Origin: Companilactobacillus hulinensis
GTDB lineage: Bacteria > Bacillota > Bacilli > Lactobacillales > Lactobacillaceae
Assembly: GCF_003946555.1 (NCBI RefSeq)
Contig: NZ_RHOO01000012.1
Location: forward strand, 1-64,000
DNA: 64,000 nucleotides
Direction of reading: 5' to 3'
Positions 1 to 6,951 of this stretch are shown in pieces; positions within the stretch are counted from its first letter, which is position 1, and every line of letters starts with the position of its first letter. Made by a program: the position numbers and the translations under genes. The notes beneath the pieces were generated by a model. It had not been told where the DNA came from and made no database searches. It worked only from the letters and a program-made list of their open reading frames with translations.

Positions 1-25
1 CCTTAGCTAGTGATTCCGACTACTA
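1..25. repeat. End fragment of a structured intergenic element cut by the window edge
   Basis: Positions 13-22 read ATTCCGACTA. This closely matches the right-hand end of the complete element at 17305-17485 (CCTTCCGACTA). The rest of this copy would lie left of the window, so only the terminus is visible. The assignment rests on about ten matching bases plus the immediate proximity of another related element. Confidence 0.35.
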
Positions 26-29
26 CGGC

Positions 30-203
30 TCACAGTGGACTTTCACCACCAAGTTAGCGCCCATGCCGGGCGCACTGGGGTACGACTTCAGCCAAAGTGC
101 GGTCTGAAGTCTCAATAGTGAACTCCGCATAGACCACGGATTTCACTATTGCCCTGTGTTGTAAGAACGGCAGACCACCGTTCAACAACACTGCCACTGC
201 TGG
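30..203. repeat. Structured intergenic element, divergent multi-hairpin copy
   Basis: A non-coding stretch made almost entirely of consecutive hairpins. GCGCCC 57-62 pairs with GGGCGC 68-73. GACTTCAG 84-91 pairs with CTGAAGTC 104-111. CAATAGTGAA 113-122 pairs with TTCACTATTG 142-151, with an inner TCCG/CGGA. GTGTTG 156-161 with GAACGG 165-170 pairs with CCGTTC 178-183 and CAACAC 186-191. A short outer pair CAGTGG 33-38 / CCACTG 194-199 may close the set. The GAACGG...CCGTTC arm closely resembles the third arm of the element at 48711-48890, which is why it is placed in the same family. It has four arms and a weak closing stem, so it is either a variant or two merged copies. Confidence 0.55.
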
Positions 204-380
204 TTCAAATTGCTTTCCTCCTCCGCTTTTTTTTGCATGTTCTATATTGAATGAACATAAAAAGTTCGTACAAAATCTAAGTACGTTAGTAATTAAAAAG
301 ATGTTGGAATATCTATGAATGTGAAGTGGACAAATAATCATTTAAGATATTGTATATTTAGTTAATTCCAGAATGTACAT

Positions 381-530
381 TAGCCGGAGATTGCAAGAAT
401 TTTACCTGCCGTGAGGTGGCGAAAGCCACGGACGAACTTTAAGATTTGCGAAGCAAAGCTTAAAGTCGAGGTGAGAGACCTTGGCTCGAACCGGTCCCAC
501 GGAAGGTAAAATTCTTGCAATCGGAGGCGG
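381..530. repeat. Structured intergenic element, complete copy with long closing stem
   Basis: A 25-base arm at 389-413 pairs with 498-522 with a single mismatch, giving a long closing stem. Inside are three hairpins: GGTGGC/GCCAC near 415-427; a large arm whose loop region carries GATTTGCGAAGCAAAGC near 441-457; and a third arm with GACC/GGTC near 478-496. The outer ends read TAGCCGGAG (381-389) and CGGAGGCGG (522-530). Both resemble the ends of the copy at 49007-49189. No open reading frame here looks real. The element lies directly upstream of the lactate oxidase promoter. Confidence 0.75.
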
Positions 531-600
531 AAACAGAAAGTATAATCAATACAACAGAATACTAATCCTTGGCACAATGGCAAACATCGAGAAAGAATTG

Positions 601-629
601 TTGCCAATGTGTATATCTAAGTCTAATAT
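601..629 (+). promoter_or_regulatory. Putative promoter of the lactate oxidase gene
   Basis: TTGCCA (601-606) and TAATAT (624-629) are separated by 17 bases. This is a good housekeeping-type promoter about 30 bases upstream of the start codon. Just before it, TTGGCA near 569 and TGCCAA near 602 form an inverted pair overlapping the -35 box, which could be an operator or chance. Confidence 0.5.
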
Positions 630-660
630 GATCACGACTTAGAAATTGGAGGGTTATTAA

Positions 661-1767
661 ATGACAGAAACAAATGGATATTTTCAAAATGATAACGAAA
701 AAATGATTGATGTTCTAAACCTACCGAGTTTGGAAGCTAGAGCTGAAAAAATCATCCCTAAGGGTGGTTTCGGATATATTGCTGGTGGTTCAGAGGACAA
801 TTGGACGTTAAAGGCAAATACTGAAGCATTCAATCATGTCCAGATTATCCCACATGTTTTGAGTGATATTGAGGATCCACAAACAAATACAAGCTTTTTT
901 GGCATTAATGTTAAGACACCCATTATGATGACTGCGACCGCAGCACAAGGGTTGGCACATGCTAAGGGTGAAATTGACACGGCAAAGGGTATTGCCAAAG
1001 CTGGAACTTTGATGGAGCAAAGTACTTATTCATCAACTTCAATTGCTGACACAATGGCAGCTGGAAATGGTGCTCCTCAATTCTTCCAGCTTTATATGAG
1101 TAAAGATTGGACTTTCAACGAAAGTTTGCTAAAAGAAGCCAAAAAGGCTGGTGCTAAAGCTATTGTTTTAACTGCTGATGCCACTGTTGATGGTTATCGT
1201 GAGTCAGATATCATTAATGACTTCCAATTCCCAATTCCAATGGCTAACTTAACTAAATTCAGCGAAGGCGATGGAGAAGGTAAAGGTATCGGTGAGATTT
1301 ATGCTGCTGCTGCTCAAAAGATCAGTCCGGCTGACGTTCAACGAATTAAGGATATTGCTGGATTACCCGTTATTGTTAAGGGTGTTCAAAGTCCAGAGGA
1401 TGCTCTACTTGCAATTGGTGCTGGTGCGGATGGTATCCAAGTGTCGAATCACGGTGGCCGTCAATTAAACGGTGGACCAGCATCATTTGATGTTTTGACT
1501 GATGTTGCCAAAGCTGTTAATCACAGAGTTCCAATTATCTTTGATAGTGGTGTTCGTCGCGGATCACACGTGTTCAAAGCATTGGCTAGTGGTGCTGATA
1601 TGGTTGCCATGGGAAGACCAGTTATATATGGATTAGCTCTTGGTGGTGCTGATGGTGTATATTCTGTTGTTGAGCATCTTAACGATGAATTGAAGACGAT
1701 CATGCAATTAGCTGGTACTAAGACTATTGAAGACGTAAAACATGCCAAATTATTGAAAACCAATTAA
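661..1767 (+). CDS. lctO: FMN-dependent L-lactate oxidase (alpha-hydroxy-acid oxidase family)
   Basis: The 368-residue product belongs to the FMN-dependent alpha-hydroxy-acid oxidase family. The active-site stretch SNHGGRQLNGGPASFD contains His264 and Arg267, one residue off the catalytic His265/Arg268 of Aerococcus viridans lactate oxidase. Tyr39 in GGFGYIAGG corresponds to Tyr40 there. The flavin-proximal ATAAQGLAHAKGE carries Ala where glycolate oxidases differ, and LTADATVDGYRESD is also family-typical. Length matches lactate oxidase (about 374). Family knowledge: it converts L-lactate and O2 to pyruvate and H2O2 in the cytoplasm. GGAGGG lies 9 bases before the ATG. The gene is monocistronic, with its own promoter and a terminator at 1789-1824. 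Substrate could also be another short alpha-hydroxy acid, but lactate is the best fit. Confidence 0.88.
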   Translation: MTETNGYFQNDNEKMIDVLNLPSLEARAEKIIPKGGFGYIAGGSEDNWTLKANTEAFNHVQIIPHVLSDIEDPQTNTSFFGINVKTPIMMTATAAQGLAHAKGEIDTAKGIAKAGTLMEQSTYSSTSIADTMAAGNGAPQFFQLYMSKDWTFNESLLKEAKKAGAKAIVLTADATVDGYRESDIINDFQFPIPMANLTKFSEGDGEGKGIGEIYAAAAQKISPADVQRIKDIAGLPVIVKGVQSPEDALLAIGAGADGIQVSNHGGRQLNGGPASFDVLTDVAKAVNHRVPIIFDSGVRRGSHVFKALASGADMVAMGRPVIYGLALGGADGVYSVVEHLNDELKTIMQLAGTKTIEDVKHAKLLKTN

Positions 1768-1788
1768 TTTATAAAGTTAATCAAAAAT

Positions 1789-1824
1789 AGTGCTGGGACT
1801 TAAGAAGTCAAAGCACTGTTTTTG
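1789..1824 (+). terminator. Rho-independent terminator after lactate oxidase
   Basis: AGTGCT (1789-1794) pairs with AGCACT (1812-1817), with an inner GACTT/AAGTC pair, followed by GTTTTTGT. It lies 22 bases after the stop codon. Confidence 0.75.
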
Positions 1825-1897
1825 TATAGTTTAATTTATTTGAATTATGTGTTTAAACATGCAACAATCTCCATAAATCAAGTTAGAGGTGATTGCG

Positions 1898-2035
1898 ATG
1901 TTTAAATCAGTAATCTTCCAAATAATTGGTAAGAGTATCTTTATTCCTAACTATTATTTACCTTGTTTGTTATTGAGCATTCTAATAGGATTCATATTAT
2001 ATGAGTATTTGAATTGGAAGAAGAAACGTAGTTAA
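1898..2035 (+). CDS. Small single-pass membrane protein, unknown function
   Basis: A 45-codon reading frame starting MFKSVIFQIIGK and ending NWKKKRS. The middle (about residues 21-37, LPCLLLSILIGFILYEY) is a hydrophobic segment followed by a basic tail, as in a single-span protein with its C-terminus inside. AGAGGTG stands a suitable distance before the ATG. It starts after a terminator and its stop overlaps by four bases the 3' end of the convergent glycosyltransferase gene. No family is recognised. The membrane segment and ribosome site support a real gene, but its shortness leaves doubt. Confidence 0.5.
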   Translation: MFKSVIFQIIGKSIFIPNYYLPCLLLSILIGFILYEYLNWKKKRS

Positions 2036-3300
2036 ATACGCTTGGTTTTGACCCAACTATTGTTCTTCTCAGATAAACGTATAATGGAAATCATTAAACT
2101 TCCAAAGAAAACAACGTACATATAGGAAACAAGAGCAATAGCTTTGATTCTTTTAAAAATATTTGAACTATCATTCAAGAAGTCGGTGTGGTAAATTACC
2201 ACACCTTTTTTTTCAGTTCGTTTTAATTCTTCAATGTAGAGTTCTGTAAATAGCGCTCCAAACAATAATCCTAGAACAGATAAGAAGAATAGGGCAATTG
2301 CAGTTCTGATCAAGTCACTTGATCCAATCATAAAGAACTTGCATGTATAAAAAATTATTGCAAAGTCGGACAGTATATTGAGTATTGGCATAATACAGAA
2401 CAAAATTACGTCCATTTTTTGTAAATTTGACATGATATTTGATGTTAGAACCTTTTTCAAGTATACCCAACAGTTGAATCCACCTTGTGACCAGCGAGCA
2501 CGTTGAATAACTAATTTTTTCAAACTTGTGAGTGCTTCTTGATCCACATAGGCATTACCGATGTATTTTATTTTTAATCCTTTTAATTTCATTCTTAATG
2601 TTAGTTCATAATCTTCTAACAAAGCGTCACCCCATGGATGATCTCCAAGGCGCTCAAAGACTGATGAAGCCCTGAAGAATTGTCCATTTCCGCATAAGGC
2701 AGCGGCGTCTATGTAACTTCTGAATAGTTGTGTTAAATGATTGATTACAAAGAATTCAATATCCTGAAATGTTTGTAGTATTGTCTTTGGTGATTTCATT
2801 TTTACACGAAGTTGCGCTGCGGCTACACTTTTATCAACAAATGCGGCGTTTAATTCATCACCAGAATTGTAGCTTAGAACACCATCGGCATCCATCACAC
2901 CGATAATTGTTTTAGTAGCATCGAGATTTTTTTCTTCCATTAACTGTTTGATAAGCGGTATGGCAGAATTAAGAGCACTTCCTTTGCCGGTTCTGGCATT
3001 TGGCTTGGTACGTTTTAGAATTGAGATCGGACCAGATATGTTTTCAGCAACCGCAACCGTGTTGTCATCTGAATCGTCATCAATAACGATAATGTGCTTT
3101 GAAATATTTAGATCGATCAATTGATTCAAGGTATTTCCAATTACCTTTTCTTCGTTGAGGCAAGGTATCAATACTATGTAGAAAAAGCCTTCATTCTTAT
3201 GATTGTTGTTATTAGTAGTATGTTTGTCGTTAAAAAAGGTAAAAATCATTAAAAAGCATTGTGTCATGAATAAAAATAAAGCAATGATATAAAATACCAT
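2032..3300 (-). CDS. Membrane-bound family 2 glycosyltransferase
   Basis: Starting at the ATG at 3300, preceded by AAAGGGGTG, the product has 422 residues. A longer frame to 3393 exists but has no ribosome site. An N-terminal membrane helix (MVFYIIALFLFMTQ...) is followed by a GT-A domain with FYIVLIPCLNEEKVIG, the metal-binding MDADG, a LLEDYELTLRMK stretch and the QRARW signature of processive inverting enzymes. Three more membrane segments lie in the last 130 residues. This arrangement resembles cellulose/chitin/poly-N-acetylglucosamine synthase-type enzymes. It probably uses a UDP-sugar to build a surface polysaccharide or glycolipid. No partner polysaccharide genes are adjacent, so the product cannot be named. 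Confidence 0.75.
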   Translation of the reverse strand: MVFYIIALFLFMTQCFLMIFTFFNDKHTTNNNNHKNEGFFYIVLIPCLNEEKVIGNTLNQLIDLNISKHIIVIDDDSDDNTVAVAENISGPISILKRTKPNARTGKGSALNSAIPLIKQLMEEKNLDATKTIIGVMDADGVLSYNSGDELNAAFVDKSVAAAQLRVKMKSPKTILQTFQDIEFFVINHLTQLFRSYIDAAALCGNGQFFRASSVFERLGDHPWGDALLEDYELTLRMKLKGLKIKYIGNAYVDQEALTSLKKLVIQRARWSQGGFNCWVYLKKVLTSNIMSNLQKMDVILFCIMPILNILSDFAIIFYTCKFFMIGSSDLIRTAIALFFLSVLGLLFGALFTELYIEELKRTEKKGVVIYHTDFLNDSSNIFKRIKAIALVSYMYVVFFGSLMISIIRLSEKNNSWVKTKRI

Positions 3301-3563
3301 ATTATCACCCCTTTGGTGCCTCATTTTGACGTGGTCAAGAATGATTATCAAGTATTTATGATGTACAAAGGGTATGCAGGCTGTGGCATTCAATCATTAA
3401 GATTAAATTTCAAAAAAATATTAAATTAAAAATTATTCCTGACTACTATTACACTTTTAACTTAAAATAATGAATTTAATATATAAAGTATTGATTCATT
3501 GTTTATATAATCACAAAGTAGTATTATTTAAAATGTTTCATAATAGTAGAAGGGGTGAATGAA

Positions 3564-4064
3564 ATGGTTAAATTTTTACGTGAAAGCAAATATGCTTCAA
3601 TTGTTCTAGCAATTATCAGAATTTATTTCGGTTTTGAGTGGGCAATAGCCGGCTGGGGTAAAATCACAGGTGGTTTCTCAGCTCAAGGAATGTTGATGGG
3701 CGTTATTAAGAACCCTGTTAAGGGTCCAGAGGGTAACGTTTTATATCCTTGGTTCAATAGCATGGTTCAACATGTTATCTTACCTAACAACGGTGTGATC
3801 AGCTTTATTGTACCTTGGGGTGAGTTCCTAGTTGGATTAGGTTTGATTTTTGGTTGTTTAACGACCGCTGCCACATTTTTTGGTTTGATGATGAACTTCT
3901 CATATCTTTTAGCTGGTGCTATATCAGTTAATCCAGAATACATTTTCTTTGAAATGTTCATTATCTTTGCTGGTTTCAACGCTGGTAAAATTGGTTTGGA
4001 TTACTGGGTAATTCCTTGGATCAGAACACATATCTTCAAGCAAAAAACCAAATATGATTTCTAA
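3564..4064 (+). CDS. DoxX-family membrane protein
   Basis: The ATG at 3564 lies eight bases after AGGGG and is preferred to an upstream GTG at 3555 that overlaps the ribosome site. The 166-residue product has four hydrophobic segments and the DoxX-like pattern IVLAIIRIYFGFEWAIAGWGKITGGF near the N-terminus, then PWGEFLVGLGLIFG and a C-terminal GLDYWVIPWI. DoxX-family proteins are small four-helix membrane proteins linked to quinone or thiol redox functions in some bacteria. Their role in lactobacilli is unsettled. It is monocistronic between a divergent promoter region and a terminator. Confidence 0.7.
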   Translation: MVKFLRESKYASIVLAIIRIYFGFEWAIAGWGKITGGFSAQGMLMGVIKNPVKGPEGNVLYPWFNSMVQHVILPNNGVISFIVPWGEFLVGLGLIFGCLTTAATFFGLMMNFSYLLAGAISVNPEYIFFEMFIIFAGFNAGKIGLDYWVIPWIRTHIFKQKTKYDF

Positions 4065-4071
4065 ATATATA

Positions 4072-4110
4072 AAGATTTCAACATTGTTATCACATTGTTG
4101 AGGTCTTTTT
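4072..4110 (+). terminator. Terminator after the DoxX gene
   Basis: AGATTTCAACA (4073-4083) pairs with TGTTGAGGTCT (4096-4106) with G-U tolerance, followed by a T run. Confidence 0.65.
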
Positions 4111-4149
4111 AATTTCTCGATATATAATGAACATTTATTAATCAATTGG

Positions 4150-4178
4150 TATAATAATACTTGGTAACAAATTTGTTA
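4150..4178 (+). promoter_or_regulatory. Putative promoter and autoregulatory operator of the malR-type gene
   Basis: A TATAAT-like box near 4150 is followed by the perfect palindrome TAACAAATTTGTTA (4165-4178), placed just before the ribosome site. The half-sites TAACA/TGTTA are those of the TGTTA-TCGG-TAACA operators at 5149, 8269 and 17892, but in the opposite order. Autoregulation is inferred. Confidence 0.5.
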
Positions 4179-4195
4179 TTTGGGGAGTGTCTGAT

Positions 4196-5143
4196 ATGGC
4201 AACATTAATGGATGTAGCCAAGCGTGCTAATGTTTCAAAAATGACTGTTTCTCGTGTTATTAATCATCCAGACAAAGTTACAGATGAATTAAAGCAATTG
4301 GTATATCAGGCAATGAAAGAGCTGGATTATCAACCAAATTTGATTGCAAAGGCGTTAGTGAACAATTCTACAAGGATCATCAAGTTATGTATTCTGGAAG
4401 ATATTGATACTACAGAACCATATTTTATGAACCTGATGGTTGGTGTAGCGAAGACACTAGATCTTCATCAATATTCACTTCAATTGGTTACACGTCGTAA
4501 TTTTGGTATAGGTAATTGTGATGGGTATATCATCACTGGTATGCGCAAGGGTGACTTGGAATGGGTCCAGAAATTAGATAAACCAGTAATAATGTTCGGT
4601 GAGAATCGTTACGGGTTAGATTTCGTTGATACTAATAACAAAGCAGGAACTTATCGTATGGCAAGACTTGCTTTGGAAAAAGGTTATGAACATTTAGTTT
4701 ATATAGGTATAGATAGTAAGGAATCGTTTGAATATTCTCGAGAGGCTGGTTATATTCAACAAGTTCAAGAGAATCAAATGATTCCAGAATTACATAGATT
4801 CGGCAATCATAGTCATTTATCAGAAGAATTCATTCGCTCACATTGGGATGAAATTCAACAAAATACTGCCTTCATCTGTGCATCCGATCGCCTTGCAATG
4901 GGTGTTGAACGTGCAATATCTAGATGTGGCGGCAAAGTACCAGACGATTATGGAGTCACTGGCTTTGACGGTGTATTCCTTAATCAAGTAGCATCACCCA
5001 AAATCACTACAGTCAAACAGTCAATTATTGAAATGGGCAGCGCCTGTGGAGAGAACTTGTTAGATAAGATCAAAACAAATGCTTCTCCTGGAAATTTGAT
5101 TTTTGAGCCAAAAATAAGTCTTGGTGGTACATTGCGAGACTAG
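4196..5143 (+). CDS. malR: LacI-family transcriptional regulator of maltose/maltodextrin genes (MalR-type)
   Basis: Start ATG at 4196, eight bases after GGGGAG. A GTG at 4187 would overlap that site. The 315-residue product begins with a LacI helix-turn-helix (MATLMDVAKRANVSKMTVSRVINH, residues 1-24, hinge to about 60). A periplasmic-binding-protein-like effector domain follows, with TGFDGVFLNQVASPKITTVKQ near the end. It heads the glycosidase and transporter region, where the palindrome TGTTATCGGTAACA occurs three times. A role as maltose/maltodextrin repressor is therefore strongly suggested by position. The ligand is not readable from sequence. Confidence 0.82.
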   Translation: MATLMDVAKRANVSKMTVSRVINHPDKVTDELKQLVYQAMKELDYQPNLIAKALVNNSTRIIKLCILEDIDTTEPYFMNLMVGVAKTLDLHQYSLQLVTRRNFGIGNCDGYIITGMRKGDLEWVQKLDKPVIMFGENRYGLDFVDTNNKAGTYRMARLALEKGYEHLVYIGIDSKESFEYSREAGYIQQVQENQMIPELHRFGNHSHLSEEFIRSHWDEIQQNTAFICASDRLAMGVERAISRCGGKVPDDYGVTGFDGVFLNQVASPKITTVKQSIIEMGSACGENLLDKIKTNASPGNLIFEPKISLGGTLRD

Positions 5144-5148
5144 AAATC

Positions 5149-5162
5149 TGTTATCGGTAACA
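5149..5162. promoter_or_regulatory. MalR-type operator directly after malR
   Basis: TGTTATCGGTAACA, identical to the sites at 8269 and 17892. It lies five bases after the regulator's stop codon and upstream of the first glucosidase gene. Confidence 0.6.
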
Positions 5163-5167
5163 TGGAA

Positions 5168-5197
5168 AGAGACCTTGTATATGCAAGGTCTCTTTTT
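5168..5197 (+). terminator. Terminator after malR
   Basis: AGAGACCTTG pairs with CAAGGTCTCT around a short loop (5168-5193), followed by TTTTT. It separates the regulator from the glucosidase gene. Confidence 0.8.
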
Positions 5198-5220
5198 CTA
5201 TACTGGGCTTAAGCATATTT

Positions 5221-5250
5221 TGAAAACGCTTACCGGAACAATCCGGGCGT
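5221..5250. promoter_or_regulatory. Cre-like site overlapping a small hairpin upstream of the glucosidase gene
   Basis: TGAAAACGCTTACC (5221-5234) fits the CcpA site TGWAANCGNTNWCA except at the last base. The same bases form ACGC-tta-CCGG / CCGG-GCGT (5226-5250), followed by CTTTTT. The region may therefore act as a catabolite-repression site, a weak attenuator, or both. Confidence 0.5.
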
Positions 5251-5277
5251 CTTTTTAAAATAGGGGAGGAAATTACT

Positions 5278-6951
5278 ATGAAATGGTATGATAATGCGAT
5301 TATTTACCAAATATATCCCAAAAGTTTTCAAGACACTAACGATGACGGAATTGGAGACCTACAGGGGATAATTAAGCGATTAGATTACATCAAGAATCTT
5401 GGTGTCAACACAATTTGGCTTAATCCAATTTTTGTTTCACCACAAATCGATAATGGATATGATGTATCAAATTATTTTGCAATTGATCCAAGTATTGGAA
5501 CGACAGATGATTTTGAGCAATTGATCAAGGAAGCTCACGAACGTGATTTACACGTAATCCTAGATCTACCTATTAATCACACGTCTGATCAGCATCCATG
5601 GTTTAAGGATGCCCTCAGCAATCCTAATAGTATCTTTAAGGACTATTACATCTGGCAAAAAGGTGTCAATGGTCATGAACCTAATAACTGGGGTTCATTC
5701 TTCGGTGGAAGTGTTTGGACAAAGGTTAGTCCAGAAAGTAATAATTATTACTTCCATCTATTTGATAAGAAGATGCCTGATTTGAACTGGAAGAATGTTG
5801 AGGTTCAACGTTCGATGGCGGATATTGCTAAGTTCTGGGTCGATAAAGGTGTTGATGGATTCAGATTGGACGCCTTCATACATATGGCTAAGGCCAATTT
5901 GAAGCAAATGTCATTGAAGAGTGGTAAGTATCCAACAGATGATACATTCTATGCCAAACTACCAGAAGTTAAACAATATCTCAGTGGTTTCGTAAGTGAA
6001 GTTAAGGAACAAAATCCTGATACATTCTTGTTTGGTGAAGCTTCATCAGCTGATTCACATCAAGCCGCAGAGTATACAAGACCTGAAGAAGACGAGTGCG
6101 ATGTAATTGTTTCTTCTAACAATTATGGTGAAGTTTACGATGATGATTCAAAGGTCAAAGGATTCTTCCAACCACGTAAGTTCTCACTGGATCACTTCAA
6201 GGAGACATTTGTTGATTGGGAGAGCGTTCTTGCCAACATTAGTTATCCTGCATTAACTTGGGGTAATCACGATGTCAGTCGCTTCGTTGATAGGTTGAAT
6301 CTACCTACTGATGATCCGAAATTACAGAAGTCTTTGGCTATGATGATGTTCTTGCAACGTGGAATTCCTATCATATATTATGGTGAAGAAATTGGGCAGC
6401 ATGGATTGAAGTATCAAAGTGTTGATGATTTCGATGATCAGCGTGCAGTCGAGTTGATCGATAACTTACGTGCGCAGAAATTCGATGATGACGATATTTT
6501 GGCACTGTTAAACGAAGAAGATGAAATGACTGCTCGTGGACCATTCCAATGGGATGACTCAGAGTTTGGCGGCTTCTCCAATGTCCAGCCTTGGAATTGG
6601 GCTAAGCAGCTTCCTGCAAGTGCCAAAGCGGAAGTATCAGATGACAACAGTATGCTTAGTTTCTATCAAAAATTGTTGAGATTGAAGTCAACATCGCTAT
6701 TTAGTCAAGGTGACTACTGTTTGTTGGCAACTAATAAGGATATTTTGGCTTACGAACGTACTATTAATGATAGTTACGGAATCGTTGTTATCAATTATTC
6801 AGATAAACCGATTGATTATGTTCTGCCAACTAACAAGAATCTAAAAGTGGCACTTGCTAATCAAAAGGTCGATGTAACAGGTCAAGTCGTGCACTTGGAG
6901 CCATGGGGCTGTTGTGCACTAGTAAAAGAGGAGGAAGAAATCAATGGCTGA
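5278..6951 (+). CDS. GH13 alpha-glucosidase (oligo-1,6-glucosidase type)
   Basis: A 557-residue cytoplasmic GH13 enzyme without signal peptide. It opens with the oligo-1,6-glucosidase/alpha-glucosidase pattern WYDNAIIYQIYPKSFQD and a calcium-type loop NDDGIGDLQG. The catalytic set is visible: Asp198 in DGFRLD, Glu254 in FGEASS and Asp332 in WGNHD. Region I is LPINHTSDQHPWF. Length agrees with GH13 subfamily 31/29 enzymes (540-560). It would hydrolyse terminal alpha-glucosidic bonds of short maltodextrins, isomaltose or related sugars. Trehalose-6-phosphate hydrolase is a less likely alternative, since no trehalose PTS is present. It has a strong GGGGAGG ribosome site and overlaps the next gene by eight bases. 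Confidence 0.82.
   Translation: MKWYDNAIIYQIYPKSFQDTNDDGIGDLQGIIKRLDYIKNLGVNTIWLNPIFVSPQIDNGYDVSNYFAIDPSIGTTDDFEQLIKEAHERDLHVILDLPINHTSDQHPWFKDALSNPNSIFKDYYIWQKGVNGHEPNNWGSFFGGSVWTKVSPESNNYYFHLFDKKMPDLNWKNVEVQRSMADIAKFWVDKGVDGFRLDAFIHMAKANLKQMSLKSGKYPTDDTFYAKLPEVKQYLSGFVSEVKEQNPDTFLFGEASSADSHQAAEYTRPEEDECDVIVSSNNYGEVYDDDSKVKGFFQPRKFSLDHFKETFVDWESVLANISYPALTWGNHDVSRFVDRLNLPTDDPKLQKSLAMMMFLQRGIPIIYYGEEIGQHGLKYQSVDDFDDQRAVELIDNLRAQKFDDDDILALLNEEDEMTARGPFQWDDSEFGGFSNVQPWNWAKQLPASAKAEVSDDNSMLSFYQKLLRLKSTSLFSQGDYCLLATNKDILAYERTINDSYGIVVINYSDKPIDYVLPTNKNLKVALANQKVDVTGQVVHLEPWGCCALVKEEEEING

Noticed and set aside
54-607. Minus-strand reading frames of 95 and 75 codons in the left non-coding region
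   Set aside because: They run through hairpin arms of the structured elements, have no ribosome site, and show low-complexity unlikely protein sequence.
2032-3300. Assignment of the glycosyltransferase as IcaA poly-N-acetylglucosamine synthase
   Set aside because: The QRARW and DAD motifs are shared by many processive enzymes and no icaB/icaC/icaD-like neighbours are present.
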